Assembly: GCF_024586455.1 (NCBI RefSeq)
Contig: NC_065922.1
Location: 36,700,089 to 36,764,088, forward strand
Source of the DNA: Bactrocera neohumeralis
Lineage: Eukaryota; Arthropoda; Insecta; Diptera; Tephritidae
Length of the DNA: 64,000 bases
Direction of reading: 5' to 3'
The position numbers and the translations under genes are program-made. Each line of letters starts with the position of its first letter. Within the stretch, counting starts at the first letter, position 1. A model generated the notes under the pieces. It saw only the letters and a program-made list of their open reading frames with translations. It was not told the DNA's origin and did no database searches. Below, piece by piece: positions 10,350 to 22,147 of the stretch.

Positions 10350-11802
10350 TTCGATAGATATTCGTCCTTTGTGTTACCCATAAACTCCTATAAGGTGAAT
10401 CACCAGATCCTAATGGTTCAAAAAACGAAGCGTTTAGAGCTTCACAAGTTTCTTAAAGTGGTTAATATCAATTCCATTAACATCACTGGGTTCGCCGAAG
10501 GTGTGTCTACCGAGACATTTTAATCTCAGTCTTGCAAAAGTCGGGCAATAGAGAAAAACGTGCAAGATGATGCCACACCACCTTCCTAAAGACCGTTCGA
10601 CAGACCTGTAAACCTATTGGACAGTGTCCACTTAGAACACCTATTATTGTGGCTAGACTGAATTTGCTAAGAGTCCGTAGTTCGGATTTTTTCTTACGGT
10701 TCACTCTGTACGAGAAGAACTCGTAGTCGCACAAGTTCCGATTGTCTACCGAGCTCACTGGAAGTCCAAAGAGTCAACGCCGGAGTGTAAGAAGACATCG
10801 GAGAAGTCGAATTAAATCGGATGAAATTGGGGAAACGACGCCTTTCTTAGCCAGCTCATCGTCTTTGCAGTTCGCAGCGATATCGCTGTGACCGGCAACC
10901 CATAATATAGAAAGAGCTTGAAGCTATTGCTAATGAGATCAAGCACTACTTGACTAGTTTTGTGCGCATAGTCACTGAGTTCAAAACCAGTATAATCCTC
11001 GGTTGTCGGATTGAATGCACATCTCTTTGAAGGAAGCTGCACTTCGAAGTAGTTCGTCATCCACCGCTGCTTGACGTCAGCCGTATCCGTGTTCTCTGGT
11101 AATCTAATGGAGAGCCCCCGATAGAAGACTCCAGCATATTCTCTCCCTCTTAACTTCGAACCTTCTGTGAAAATGCTCACTGAAACCCTTTCTCCAACGG
11201 CTTCGCTCCGTCCACAAAATTCGCGCAGGTGTGGGAGCTGAGAAGGAAACGTTAGGAGAAGGTTCTGTGGTTCAGTGATTTAGGTTTGAAGGAATGCAAT
11301 AGGAGCGGGGAACCATTTCATTGTGTCCCTGCCTGGGGCAGCTCTATACCTAGCTTCCGTCGCCAAGCATCTACCAGCTGTGGTTACAGGAGCAACGTCT
11401 ATGCAATGGCATTGAGTACCATTGTTGAAGTAATCCTTAAAGCAAGGCGGGTGCCGATGAGGGTCGCTTTTTGATACAGCTAGTATTGATTTTTCAAAGC
11501 GGTCTCCAATACACAAGGACCCCAAGAAAACATTACTGGTTTAACTACCATATGGTTTAATTGAGAAAGAGTATCACTTTCGGGAGAGTATTATAAGCGA
11601 ATTTGTATCTTCTAGTAAATAAAACTAACTCAGATTTATTTGGATTTATGACTAATCTATTCCTCGCTGCCCACTTGGTAACCACATTTAGATACCCTTG
11701 GGTTAGATCGTAAACGGTGTTCAGCAATTTTCCTTTTACCAAAGAAGCTCCATCGTCTGCATTGGCAACCACCAGGCCGCCTCTATCCTCAAATTCCCAC
11801 AA
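10350..11802 (-). pseudogene. RNase H-bearing LINE, RT to 3' end
   Basis: The longest retroelement relic here, read on the minus strand. The RT palm is visible at 11802-11600: GGLVVANADDGASLVKGK holds the YADD box as N-A-D-D, then KWAARNRLVINPNKSELVLF. Next comes a linker with IAPVTTAGRCLATEARYR-like residues (11530-11280). An RNase H domain follows from 11180 (SIFTEGSKLRGREYAGVFYR, with the Asp of TDGS changed to Glu). An AGHSDIAANCKDDELAKKG match lies near 10860. The C-terminal GVLSGHCPIGLQ region ends near 10507 with a 3' UTR beyond. Several frameshifts separate the parts. The 5' half (endonuclease, ORF1) is absent. Inactive. Confidence 0.85.
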
Positions 11803-13120
11803 AAAGCTGTTGTATTATGATCAGTTTTTCCTACTGGGTAATTTACTAGAAAGATATAAAAAGTGTGATAGCGAAAGAGCGCACTTTTAAAATAGGTATT
11901 CAGAGGCAACGCTTCGCCAAGCACAAGACGCTTGCGATTCTGCAAGTTCAAACTAACTTCTTTGTCTGAGCGTTGTCTCCCGAAAGATAAAATTCGACGC
12001 AGCGTTTTAACTTTTTTTCTGTTTGAAAAAAAATGTAAGGGGCACGACGGCAGTCAAAGTATGAAACCAGAAAAAGTTGCTTAATGAAAAACTCAAAATT
12101 AATGTAGGAAACCAAAGTTTCCATGAAACCCTCTCCGTTTCTCAGCCCATCTAATACACCCTACAACACTTGTGTGAATGTGTTGAACGCACCGTCGAGC
12201 GGCCATCTTTTGTCTGCCTCAACACTGTTGCCTGGAATGACGCTGGAAAGCGCTGGAAACCTCTACAACTTTTATGGCATTTAATTGCAAACTTTGTTTC
12301 GCCGCAATACCCGCCGGATTTTAGCTTGCCCCACCATCGCCGTCGCGCCTCGTGTGTAGCTACGCAGCTAGTCTGCCACTTTTGGGTTTTGGTATGCATA
12401 CGCATATGCGCAATCGGCGCGGAGTTTGGCCCAGTTTTCGTCGCCTACGACAACAACCTCTGTGAGCAGATAGATAAAGAGACAGAGTGAGAGAGAGAGA
12501 GATGGCGTCGGCTGTGGCGGTGGCGGCAAGTGCGTAGTCGCTCCGTGTTTAGTCGCAAAAGTTTATACTGCATTTTTATGGGCCTGTTTTTCTGTACGCT
12601 CCACGAAGTTTTCGAAAGTTTTGTTTGTTTTCAAACTTTGTTTAATGGGTTTTTAACCGGAAGAAACTTTTACAAAAATCGATAATTTCTAACTGCCACC
12701 GTCACTACTTCGCGCCCGCCGTCTTCTACCGAAGCATTTAATATCTTAAATTTTTGCCAACAATAATTTTATCAGCTGCGATAATTTTCTGTATTTACAT
12801 CGCAAATGCTTTATTGGCCTAGTTTTGGCGGCAAAGAAAACATTGAAATGAGGAGCTTTAAGGAGCATTGTCTTCATATATCTATGTATGTATGTATGTA
12901 TGTTGAGAACACGCTTATCTAGCCATACTATTTTCGTTGCTAATGTGAAGAGATAGCAATAAAAATTCATAACAGTATATTTATGGTCCTATATCGAAAT
13001 TATGATTATTATTATTGTCATATAAAGTGGGGAGATATATTTGCCAAATATCGCTGCGACGGGACGCTGAAATGCCGATACTACACATGTACTTGTCTCC
13101 AATGCTTGTGTAGACAGTTT
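11803..13120. other. Intergenic DNA with simple-sequence patches
   Basis: GC-richer around 12150-12560, with frames open on both strands that I judge accidental. There is a GA-rich patch at 12476-12510 and GGCGGTGGCGG at about 12520. A TATG microsatellite lies at 12883-12903. No domain or RNA gene is seen. Confidence 0.4.
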
Positions 13121-13746
13121 TTTTACAGTACCAATGAAAGCTAATCGTTTGTAGGCAGTAGCGTGTAAAATATTTGTAATGAACAAATCTTTTAGAGGCA
13201 GAAGTCAATAGTTACGTTACGGTTATTTAATTTAAGTTAAGCTAAGTTAAGTTAAGTTAAGTTAAGTTAAGTTAAGTTAAGTTAAGTTATGTTAAGTTAA
13301 GTTAAGTTAAGTTAAGTTAAGTTAAGTTACGTTAAGTTAAGTTACGTTAAGTTAAGTTAAGTTAAGTTACGTTAAGTTAAGTTAAGTTAAGTTATGTTAA
13401 GTTAAGTTAAGTTAAGTTAAGTTAAGTTAAGTTAAGTTAAGTTAAGTTAAGTTAAGTTTAAGTTAAGTTAAGTTAAGTTAAGTTAAGTTAAGTTAAGCAA
13501 AGTTAAGTTAAGTTCAGTTAAGTTAAATGAAGTTAAGTTAAGTTAAGTTAAGCTAAGTTAAGTTAAGTTAAGTTAAGTTAAGTTAAGTTAAGTTTAAGTT
13601 AAGTTAAGCTTTTACAGTACCAATGAAAGCTAATCGTTCGTAGACAGTAACGTGTATAATATTTGTAATGAACTATTCTTTTAGAGGCAGAAGTCAATAG
13701 TTACGTTACGGTTATTTAAGTAAAGCTAAGCTAAGTTAAGTTAAGT
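13121..13746. repeat. TTAAG pentanucleotide array between long direct repeats
   Basis: A tandem array of GTTAA/TTAAG units fills about 13230-13608 (some 75 units, with occasional TTACG, TTATG, GCTAA and TTTAAG variants). Immediately left (13121-13235) and right (13610-13725) lies the same roughly 110-bp sequence in direct orientation, containing TTTTACAGTACCAATGAAAG and GAGGCAGAAGTCAATAGTTA. A second short run of the pentamer follows the right copy. The whole is therefore a duplicated unit of flank plus array. Confidence 0.95.
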
Positions 13747-15855
13747 CTTTCAACGTCTCTTGACTTCAATCATCAAAATATCTAACCCAATTTCTTTGCT
13801 TTTTAATTGCTGAGTGACTACCAAATATTCTTCGGGCCCTTCTGGACGTTCTTCATCTTCCAAGACAAAATCACATGTTCATAATGAACTTGAAGCCACC
13901 GATCTCCAATTTCAATAGAGTAAAGCTGAGTAACTTATTTTCAGAACAATGTCGAATATCTATAAAACTGCTCATAAATATCTCACCACTGTACCATAAT
14001 CTCCACACTACGCTACTTGATGACGATAAAGTGCTTCCTTGGAGGCAGAGCACATATGAATATGAATTGGCTGTAAGTAGCGCCACTTGCAGGTCCTTTG
14101 GAGCATGTACTCGCCCACTTACAACTGTATAAAAATGTTATGATTATTGGTTTGTGTATAAATTATGACAACAACAACAACTACTAGCTATAGCAATATC
14201 AATGAACGTTTCTATTGAATTTGGGGGTCATGCGGATGTGATAGCAACAACATCCGGTATATGGTAACCGTTATAAGAGATACTCATAAATAAACTCATA
14301 CGCAGCACACACGCATACCTACATACATGCACACACACAAGTGTAATGTATTGTTGTAATGTCGTAATAGCGTGAAGATTTGCGCAAGAAACTGCCGAAT
14401 TACAAACATCATAAGCGTTCATAAATATAACGGGGCGCTGGTATGTGCGCAACTTGAAGTGTTGTTGTGTTGTTATTGTAAATACATTTGTTGGGATGCT
14501 AAGAAATTTCACTAGCTACAAATAGTGATGCAAAGATAGCATTACAAATGCCTTACGAAGGTCTACCCGCTCTGCTGTGGACATGTCATATCTACAACGA
14601 CAACTACACTTGTGTAAGTGTGTGTTTGTAGCAATAAACTTGTGTGTGAATTTTTATGAGGGTTCAGTCGCATAACTCAATATCCGATAGTTGGCTGAAT
14701 AAGTACAAACGGAAATGTGGTTGAAGATGTGTTCAGCAGATAGTGAAGTCACATTTATCAGTGCTATGCGCCTTAAAGTAGGCAAATGAAAAATTTTTTG
14801 TTTAATATTTAAGTCGTATGCGTATGTTTTGAGTTGGGCAGAGCTTCTTATTTGCTCTAATCAATTTCAATGCAATAGAACATATACATATATCTACATA
14901 AATAGGTATGATATGCACAGATTTCGTTAATTTTTAAAATATTTCGAAATCTTTATTCTTACTTCAGTGATTAATTTCACGACACAAAAGTTAACGGCAT
15001 TCAAAAATTTGGCTGAGATTGTTATGAGTAGTTTGAGGGTTATAAATAATCATATAAAAATGGATGGGTGCCAGAAAATCATACATTTTTATTTAACAAA
15101 CTGTATGCATGTAAGCCTATTACATCACCTAAAATCTCGACATTTATAAGGGGTTCCATAACACCGTTAAATTTTGTACATAAAGAAAAAAAGTAGATAT
15201 TTTATACTACATGTAATAATATGTTTGGCTTCGGGGGCCGAAAGCACCACATAGTGACATATTTTCAATAGTATCGCTATAGTATAGCTAGGACAAGCTT
15301 TAAGCGATATTGTGGTCTTGAAATTTGAAAAAATCGAATTTCAAATCCCGATAGTTCAGATATATAAATAAATGTGTTTAACGGATTTTTCAAAACTCAA
15401 ATTATTTTAAAAGCTATAGCTAGTTTAATGTCGCGACAACTTGACCGTTTTACTAATATCTTAAGGTGCGCCCTTAGTGAGGAATTGAAACAAAATTCAA
15501 TTTTTTCATATTTCGATAGGTTGTAAATAAGGTTCAACATTTTTGAATCGATCTCTAATAAATTTTCAATTACAGCTTTCTAAAGTGTAGCTGTTCAGTT
15601 CAATCAGCTCTATCAGCTTTATCAGCTCCATCAGTTTATCTTTGAACACATTTGGAAACTACTTTTTTCAAATTTGTTCTATATATTACTTTGGGCACAA
15701 AATAGTAAGACTTTTCAATTTAAATTTCGCGCGAAAGCCCATTCTTCAAAATATTTTTTTTCCGGGTAGGTCAGCGACATTTTCGACCAATGACATATCA
15801 AACTAATCATTAGTGTTTAGTAAACGCTTGTCTTTCTGAAGTACATAAAGTGAAT
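13747..15855. other. Unassigned stretch
   Basis: Nothing coding is recognised. Small features: CA/AC-rich sequence around 14300-14345 and a fourfold degenerate ATCAGCTCT-type nonamer repeat at about 15605-15640. Frames near 13870-14130 are open on both strands and match nothing I know. Confidence 0.4.
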
Positions 15856-15858
15856 TCG

Positions 15859-16317
15859 GCGATTATGAAATTATTCAACAAAGAAGTTCCATTAAATTTT
15901 GTGTGGAATCAAATTCATGATGCCGAAATATTCAGAATATTGGAAAACGCGTTCGGTAAGAATTGTTTGTCGCTAGCAAGTGTTTCTGATTGATACAAAT
16001 TATTCAAAGAGAGTCGAGAACGTGTTGACGACGAACCACGTCCACGACGGCCATCAACTGACGATCAACACGTCAATAAAATAAAGGAATTGGTGCTTGA
16101 GAATCGACGATTAACAATCAGAGATATTACTGGCATCGTTGCAATAGTGACAGATCAGTGAAAACCATTTCGAAAGACAGCGTCGCGTTAACATCAATAA
16201 AACAATCTTTCTGAGTAACAGGATGTCATGAAGCGTATTATTACTGGCGACGAGTCTTGGATCTATGTTTACGATCTAGAAACAGACGATAAATCGGACG
16301 AATATTGTGGAAAAGGG
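15859..16317 (+). pseudogene. mariner transposase relic, N-terminal half
   Basis: Plus-strand mariner. In shifting frames one reads QQRSSIKFCV, a W-Y-K-like tract, DDQHVNKIKELVLENRRLTI, a SVKTI-KD block, and VMKRIITGDESWIYVYD with the first catalytic aspartate (codon 16249-16251). Then SDEYCGKG follows and it stops. Everything downstream, including the second and third aspartates, is missing because the sequence runs straight into a mariner in the opposite orientation. The relic at 29.7-30.1 kb looks like the same family (shared SDEYRSK-type block). Inactive. Confidence 0.8.
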
Positions 16318-17117
16318 TTGACCACTTTTTGCCATTTTTCCGCTAGAGACATTATTCCATAAGTGTAAAACTTTTCCGGTTTCTAAAACGAAAAACCTGC
16401 GACAAGTAATTTTCACAGGCTTCTCTATGTGGTGAATGCATCAAAACTTTCCAGCCAAGCTCTCCCAGTTTTTGCCGAGTCATCAAAGATTTGTATGGTC
16501 TAGCATTGTCCTGATGGAAGACGAAGCCCTTTCTCTTGATTAGTTCTGGCCGTTTTTTTCGATTGATTGCTTCAATATCATCAGTTGTTGACAGCAAAAT
16601 ATAGAATCAACCGTTTGACCAGGCTGGAGCAGCTCATAGTGGATGATTCCTCTCCAATCCCACCAAACACTCAGCATAACTTTTTGAGACGTCAATCCTG
16701 GTTTTGCGACCAGTTCTTGAGCTTCACCACGCTTGGACCTTTTTTTTTATCTTTTTCGCACATTATTGTCGAATTTGATCCACTTTTCGTCTCCTGATAC
16801 CTGCTTCGAATGAGCATCGAGCTTCTTTTTGTAGCCAGCCTTTTTTAAATGGTTCAAAACCGTTTTATGACGAGTGTTAAGTTCCTTAGCGATGTCATGG
16901 CTGCTTATGTGACGATCAATCCATGGCCAATCTTTTCCATAATTTCATCGACTTTTACAGCGACAGGTCGACCAGAGCGAGGGATATCTTTCACATCGAA
17001 CTGATACAACATCGTCTTCGTAAACTTCACAAATTTCATTGCTGGCTTGCGTGGCATTCTTCCCTTTTTATACAAAAATTTCAAAATATAGCGAATTTCT
17101 GCATTATTTTCACTCAT
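16318..17117 (-). pseudogene. mariner transposase, nearly full coding span, catalytic deletion
   Basis: Read on the minus strand from ATG at 17117: MSENNAEIRYILKFLYKKG, FDVKDIPRSGRPVAVKVDEI, then frames through ISSHDIAKELN-like, HLKKAGYKKKLDAHSKQV and SGDEKWIKFDN (first Asp kept). It continues through WWDWRGIIHYELL and RPELIKRKGFVFHQDNARPY (second Asp kept). After GWKVLMHSP the expected stretch with the third aspartate is gone, and the text resumes at REACENYLSQVF and ends at EKWQKVV. One deletion of about 30 codons thus removed the active site. Other frameshifts occur near 16700-16760. It is one of the better-preserved mariners here. Confidence 0.88.
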
Positions 17118-18980
17118 TTTTGAAAAGCTGTAACTTTTTTTCAACTTCCCCGAATTTATTTTTTTTTAGTTAAATGAAGCTTAAAATCTGAAGTTTCCAA
17201 CACTATATGGCCATGTGACGATACATCCAACAATATCCGAAATATTTCAATCTTAGCAAGACATTTATTCACATGATTTTCCTTTCCGCAACCAAGTACA
17301 TTGAAAGGCACTTTCAAGCTTTAAATTGGGAATTTTGTGGCTTAAACTTACAAAATTACCTACAAACACAGGCTATACAGACAACCACACATCCATAGAA
17401 CGTGGCATTGTGCCAGCAACACAGCTAGGAAATTCAAAAGGCATAGAAGGTTATATTAGCAAGCAACCCTGCACACCCAAACGCTCAACCGCTCAACCGC
17501 CTCAACCGCTCATCCACTCAACAAGTCCAAAGCAGCATAATCAAGAGGAGATTATGTAATTAGTCTGCAGCTGATTGATGAGCGCTGGCAGCTGCACCAA
17601 AAAAAAAACGTTACGTCCACTACACCTCGGCCACCAACTCAGCCATTGCCTGCACATTGTTAGGGAGAGGGGGGTAAAGGACGGCGGTGGACATTTTCCG
17701 GACAACATTAATTTAAATATCTTCAATTTTGCAGGCAAACGACGAGTGGACTATGATGAGACTGACAAAAGCACCACAACAACAAGAATAGAAAATCAAA
17801 TACAACAAACAACACAAAGTGCACAAAACAACAATCAAGCTGTGTATAAATAAACAAAAACAAGCCAGTTTTTGTTGTTGCTTTTGATGCTTCTGCTTAC
17901 TTCTTCAAAGCCTGCACTTACATACATATTTACACTCGAGTTAGGCGGCAGTTGACACCCATACGCTTGAGCTGGCCCGAGCTCTGGCTACAGCAAGCCA
18001 ACCAACAAAGCGCCCAGCAACGACTTGCCGACTTGCCGACTCGCCGTCCAACCAGCTCGTCGTGGCACTCATTTAGGTTGATTTCCACAAAAGCCGCTTT
18101 ATCAAGGATATGCAAATAGCCTTAATTCGAAAATGATTTTTAATAGGATCGAATGGAATTAGTTTATTACTTTTAATGAATTTTTTATGTCGTGCATGTC
18201 GCCGCTGCCACCAGTCGGCCACTGTCGCCATCAGCGCCATCATTGCCACCATCGTGGCCAGCTCCGTTATTTCCATCATCGCCATTATTGCTATTGGCCA
18301 GCTCGGTTCGGTTGTAATAACGGTTTTCATTTATTTCCTTCAACACACAGCCAAACTTGAATAAATGCGCTGGGCTCTGCTGTGGATGACGAAGATGATG
18401 AAGTCATTACCTAGAAAGTGTGTGTTTGTGTGTTGAATAGAGTCCCCCTTCTCGCAATCGAGGAAGGTGTGCGCCTTGGCAGTCAGTGAGTGGCTAATTT
18501 GTGTGCGGCTACATGGGTTATTGATTTTATGGCTGCCACATTCCCACTGCTTCCCACTGCTCCGCATTCCACCTCACCACACCTTAGCATCCGTCGTTGG
18601 ATACTCATTAATTTTACGATGTGGTAAACAAACTACTCAAGTAAACAAGCAATGTTGGCGCATAACAAATTCAGCTGATTCTCGTAAAACTCGGTTGAAG
18701 CAGCTGCGCGCGGGGGTGACTTGGAAAATAGGGAAATTAATGCTTTTCGAAGTGTAGACGCATTGAAAGTGGATTTTGAGTAAAGTAATATAAAAGAGTT
18801 TAAACTATGCTCGGCTTATTGGTTTACGAAGGCAATTCAGTTTACTTTTCTATGTGCTCATGTGGGTATTTGCTTATTTATACTATATACATATGTATGT
18901 ATATCACACATGTTGATATGTACATGAACTCATTTTTGCATGTTAGATCAACTGTTGTTTGCTTTCAGTAAAGAAAATAT
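17118..18980. other. Intergenic DNA
   Basis: A short CTCAACCGC-type nonamer repeat lies at 17485-17520. A plausible splice acceptor (TTCAATTTTGCAG, ending 17733) precedes a 40-codon polar Gln/Asn/Thr-rich frame that ends in TAA at 17851, but no partner exon is seen. A GCC/ATC-rich patch at 18190-18310 gives open frames on both strands. No gene is claimed. Confidence 0.4.
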
Positions 18981-19060
18981 CTATAACAAGCAAAGAAGGG
19001 CTAAGTTCGGGTGTAACCGAATATATATTACTCTTGCATCTTGCAAGAATCATAGCAAGG
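18981..19060. repeat. Dispersed fly repeat end with TTCGG...CCGAA hairpin
   Basis: Contains AAGGGCTAAGTTCGGGTGTA followed by ACCGAA, then ACTCTTGCATCTTGCAAG. The first part resembles the closing hairpin of INE-1-like elements and the second resembles the opening of another such repeat. A similar join lies at about 53.15-53.2 kb. Family assignment is tentative. Confidence 0.45.
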
Positions 19061-19115
19061 GAAATAACTTAAGGCGCAAATTGTCAACCAGAAGATCGGA
19101 ATCCAGGAAACTACA

Positions 19116-20350
19116 ACGGGTTCTCTATTTTTTGGAAGAAAAAACACAGAAACTTCAAATTTAATGGGGAATGTTTATTAGCATTCGAAAGAATGAAGAT
19201 TATCTCTTTCAAATGTTGGCCGCGGCCACGTCTAAGATGGTCCATCCGTTGAGTCCAATTTTCGATGACTCGTTCGGGCATTTCCACCGGTAACTGGCGA
19301 ATGACACGTGCGATGTTTTGGTCGAAGGTCTGAATCGAAGTGGGATTGTCCGCATAGACTTTAGACTTTCCATATCCCTACAGGAAAAGGTCTAACTATA
19401 TATCTATATCACCACACACGATCTTGGTGACCAATCGACCGGCCCACAATGTGAAATTATCTGCTCACCGAAGTGTTCTCTAAATAAATATATTGATTGA
19501 TGCGATCTGTGGAAAGTGGCGCCGTTTTGTTAGCTCCAAATGTCGCCGAGATCACGAACTTCAATTTCAGGTATTAAATAGTCGGTTATCATGACGCGAT
19601 AACGCTCGCCATTGACGGTTACATTCTCACCGGCATAATTTTTGAAGAAATAGGGACCGATGATTCCACCATCCCACAAATCACACCAAACCGTTGTTTT
19701 TTTGGATGAAGTGGCAGTTTCTCTTAGTCCCAAATGTGCCAATTTTGCTTGTTTACATACCCATTGAGCCATAAATGGGCCTCATTGCTGAACAAAATTT
19801 GGCTTGAAAACTTCCGATCTTCTCGAAACTTGGGAACAATGTCGCTTGAGAAAGTCAAGCGGCTTCAACTGTTGCGCAGGCTGTCTTTTGTACGCTTTCA
19901 ATTTATGAACTTGACGTAAAATGCGTCAAGTCGTTCTATATGACAGTCCGAATTGCTGCGAACGGCGCCGAATCGACTCTCCACGGTCTTCGTATACATA
20001 CACTTTCAGCTGCGGCTGCTATATTTTCTTGACTGCGTGCTGGACGTGGTCGAATATTGTCCAATAATAATTGCTGGGGCTCAAGATGAATGATGGTGTT
20101 TGGAATAACATGTTCAGTATACCGATTTTGTTCACCATAAGTTGAGCAAATTGCACGAAACACATTCTTTACAGAAAGTAAATTTTCGTAATAAAGTTGA
20201 ACGATTTGAAAACGTTGTTCAGGCGTAAGTCTTTCCACGATGAAATGCCAAACAATATTGAACAGAAATAACATAACAGCTTTACACGACTTACGCGTGA
20301 TCTGTCAAAAAAAGGCTATTAAAAAAAGTACCTCTACTTCTATCATCCGT
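19116..20350 (-). pseudogene. DD41D (rosa-like) mariner, near full length
   Basis: Minus-strand element with an ACGG-starting terminus at each end and TA beside the right end (20351-20352). The transposase opens with RLTPEQRFQIVQLYYEN (from about 20240). It continues through ARSQENIAAAAESV and FSNEAHLWLNGYVNKQN, where the first catalytic Asp is Asn. VWCDLWDGGIIGPYFF, NVTVNGERYRVMITDYLIPE and DLGDIWS-stop-QNGATFH follow, with the second Asp also Asn. PVDWSPRSC and a short insertion precede the LDLFL block. Counting from the related text, 41 residues separate the last two catalytic positions. That spacing defines the rosa-like type first described in Ceratitis. Two catalytic losses make it dead. 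Confidence 0.87.
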
Positions 20351-21050
20351 TACACAAGGCCCTATATCTATTTCGCATAGTTTTAGTTGACACAAATAAC
20401 CGTTATTTGAACAAAACTGTTATACCCTGTAGCAACATGTTGCAAGAGTACAAATATACCTATAAATACGCTTACAAACATAAATTGTTCAATATTTATA
20501 TAAATAATGTTGTAACTACCGTTACTTAATGTCTTTATTGCCATAAGACATGTGATAATGTAAATATAATTAAGCCACATTTTCTGCTCTCATTCCATAT
20601 TTGTGGAAAGTAAATATTAAATATTTGTTCCAAACATAATATTTTAAGAATTTATTAACTTTGTGGAAATATTTGTGGCTTATTTATTTTATTTATTAAA
20701 AAATAAAAAATGTACCACAAGTTAGAAGTCGCCGTTAGATACTAAATGAGCCCTCAGTTGTGATACAAAAGTGAGCGACGTTTGCTCATCACTGCGAGGC
20801 TCAGGTTTTTATCGATTTCGTCTGAAGTTCACTTTCTCTCTATCGTAATTTCGAAAGCACCATGAGTATTCTTCACAATATAAATTGACTCCACTTAGGA
20901 AGATGTACAGAGATCTGTGAATTTTTATACCGAGAGGGAATATTGAAAATTTACTGCCTGAATCAGTCAGCCCAACCTCTATTTTATTTCAGGTGTACAA
21001 AATGTATATTCATAAGTAGCATGGTAACCAAAGGAATGGAGTCGGTAAGG
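20351..21050. other. Unassigned AT-rich stretch
   Basis: Around 20421-20460 the sequence TTATACCCTGTAGCAACATG with the palindrome GCAACATGTTGC resembles the head of an INE-1-like repeat. The rest shows no domain. Confidence 0.35.
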
Positions 21051-21054
21051 GTGC

Positions 21055-21240
21055 ATTACTTAATGCTCTGGGTTCCATCTACATAGACAGGGATCACATC
21101 AGCTCAGTAGCGCCCAGCAGGCTCCTGGAATTATTCAGGTTGCTGGACCTTGGTAAACATATGTGATATAGGAGAGGGCACAATAAACCCTAGGTCGCAG
21201 TGCAATACCTCAGTAACCAATATCTAAGGGTGCATTGCCG
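21055..21240 (+). mobile_element. LINE 3' end fragment
   Basis: Plus-strand C-terminal tail of an RNase H-type LINE: LLNALGSIYIDRDHISSVAP then SRLLELFRLLDLGKHM and a stop, followed by a degraded 3' UTR. The family pattern LG-x(n)-SRLL-F-LL is clear. Only the extreme C-terminus survives. Confidence 0.65.
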
Positions 21241-21309
21241 GCCGAGCTATTCGAATACAGCGACGAAGGACTAATAAGTAGCATGCATTAGCTTCTTTGT
21301 AGAATATGG

Positions 21310-22147
21310 ACGGTCGAAAACATACCCGATTAGAATTTAAGTGTGCTTTGCCCAATCTACAAAAAAGGGACACCCTACAACCAGCACCAACTACCATGGG
21401 AGGAGGCTTACAACATCGCGTATAAGGTTCTATCAAGCGTACATACTGTGTGAAATATTAAATTCCTCCGTCAACAAACTGATTGGACCCTCTCAGTGCG
21501 GCTTTCAGTCTGGAAAATCAACAACTGATGAGATATTCATCATGCGTCAAATCTTGGAAAAGACCAGTGAAAAGGGTATCGACACACATCACCTCTTCGT
21601 CGATTTCAAAGCTGCTTTTGACAGCCGAAAAGGAGCTGTCTTTATGTCGCTATGTCTGAATTTGGTATCCCCGTAAAACTATTACGCCTGGCGTTGAGCA
21701 ACACCCAAAGCTCCGACAGGGAAGGACTTCTCCGAGCCGTTTTATAACAAACGAGGTTTCAGTCAAGGAGACTCCTTAACGTGTGGCTTCTTCAATCTTC
21801 TCCTGGAGAAAAAAAATCCAGCTGCAGAGCTGAATCGAGGTCAATCAGGGTAGGAATCAGGTACAATCTTTCACAAGTGTGTTAAGAGAAAGCGGCTACG
21901 CTAGCTAGGTCATGTTGTTCCAATGGATGAAAACACTCCAAATCTGAGAGTATTCGATTCAGTACCCTCCGGTAGAAGTAGAGGAAGAGGAAGACATTCA
22001 ATCCAATGGAAAGGTCAGGTTAGGAAGGACCTGGCTACACGTGGAATCTCCAATTGGCGTCAAACAGCGCAGAGGAAGAACGACTGGCGCGTCTTGTAAA
22101 CTCGGCTATAACCGCATAAGCGGTATCTACGCCAATAAAGAAGAAGA
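21310..22147 (+). pseudogene. RTE-like LINE RT with internal deletion, to 3' end
   Basis: Plus strand. FAQSTKKGHPTTSTNYHG begins the RT. Then come SSVNKLIGPSQCGFQSGKST, FIMRQILEKTSEKGIDTHHL and FVDFKAAFDS (first RT Asp block). An RGFSQGDS-like block follows in another frame, then LLEKK and AELNRGQ. The text then jumps directly to the C-terminal RLRLGHV-like tract, DSVPSGRSRGRGR, KDLATRGISNWRQTAQ and the 3' UTR ending AATAAAGAAGAAGAA. The deletion removed the YADD box and thumb. An RT without its catalytic Asp pair cannot function. A poly-A-like GAAGAAG tail marks the end. Confidence 0.85.

Noticed and set aside
13230..13608. TTAAG array as a telomere
   Set aside because: The unit is not TTAGG, the array is short and internal, and unique sequence lies on both sides. 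Flies do not use such telomeres.
17734..17853. Possible exon after a good acceptor (TTTTGCAG)
   Set aside because: A Gln/Asn/Thr-rich frame of 40 codons ends in a stop. No upstream exon or downstream donor could be paired.
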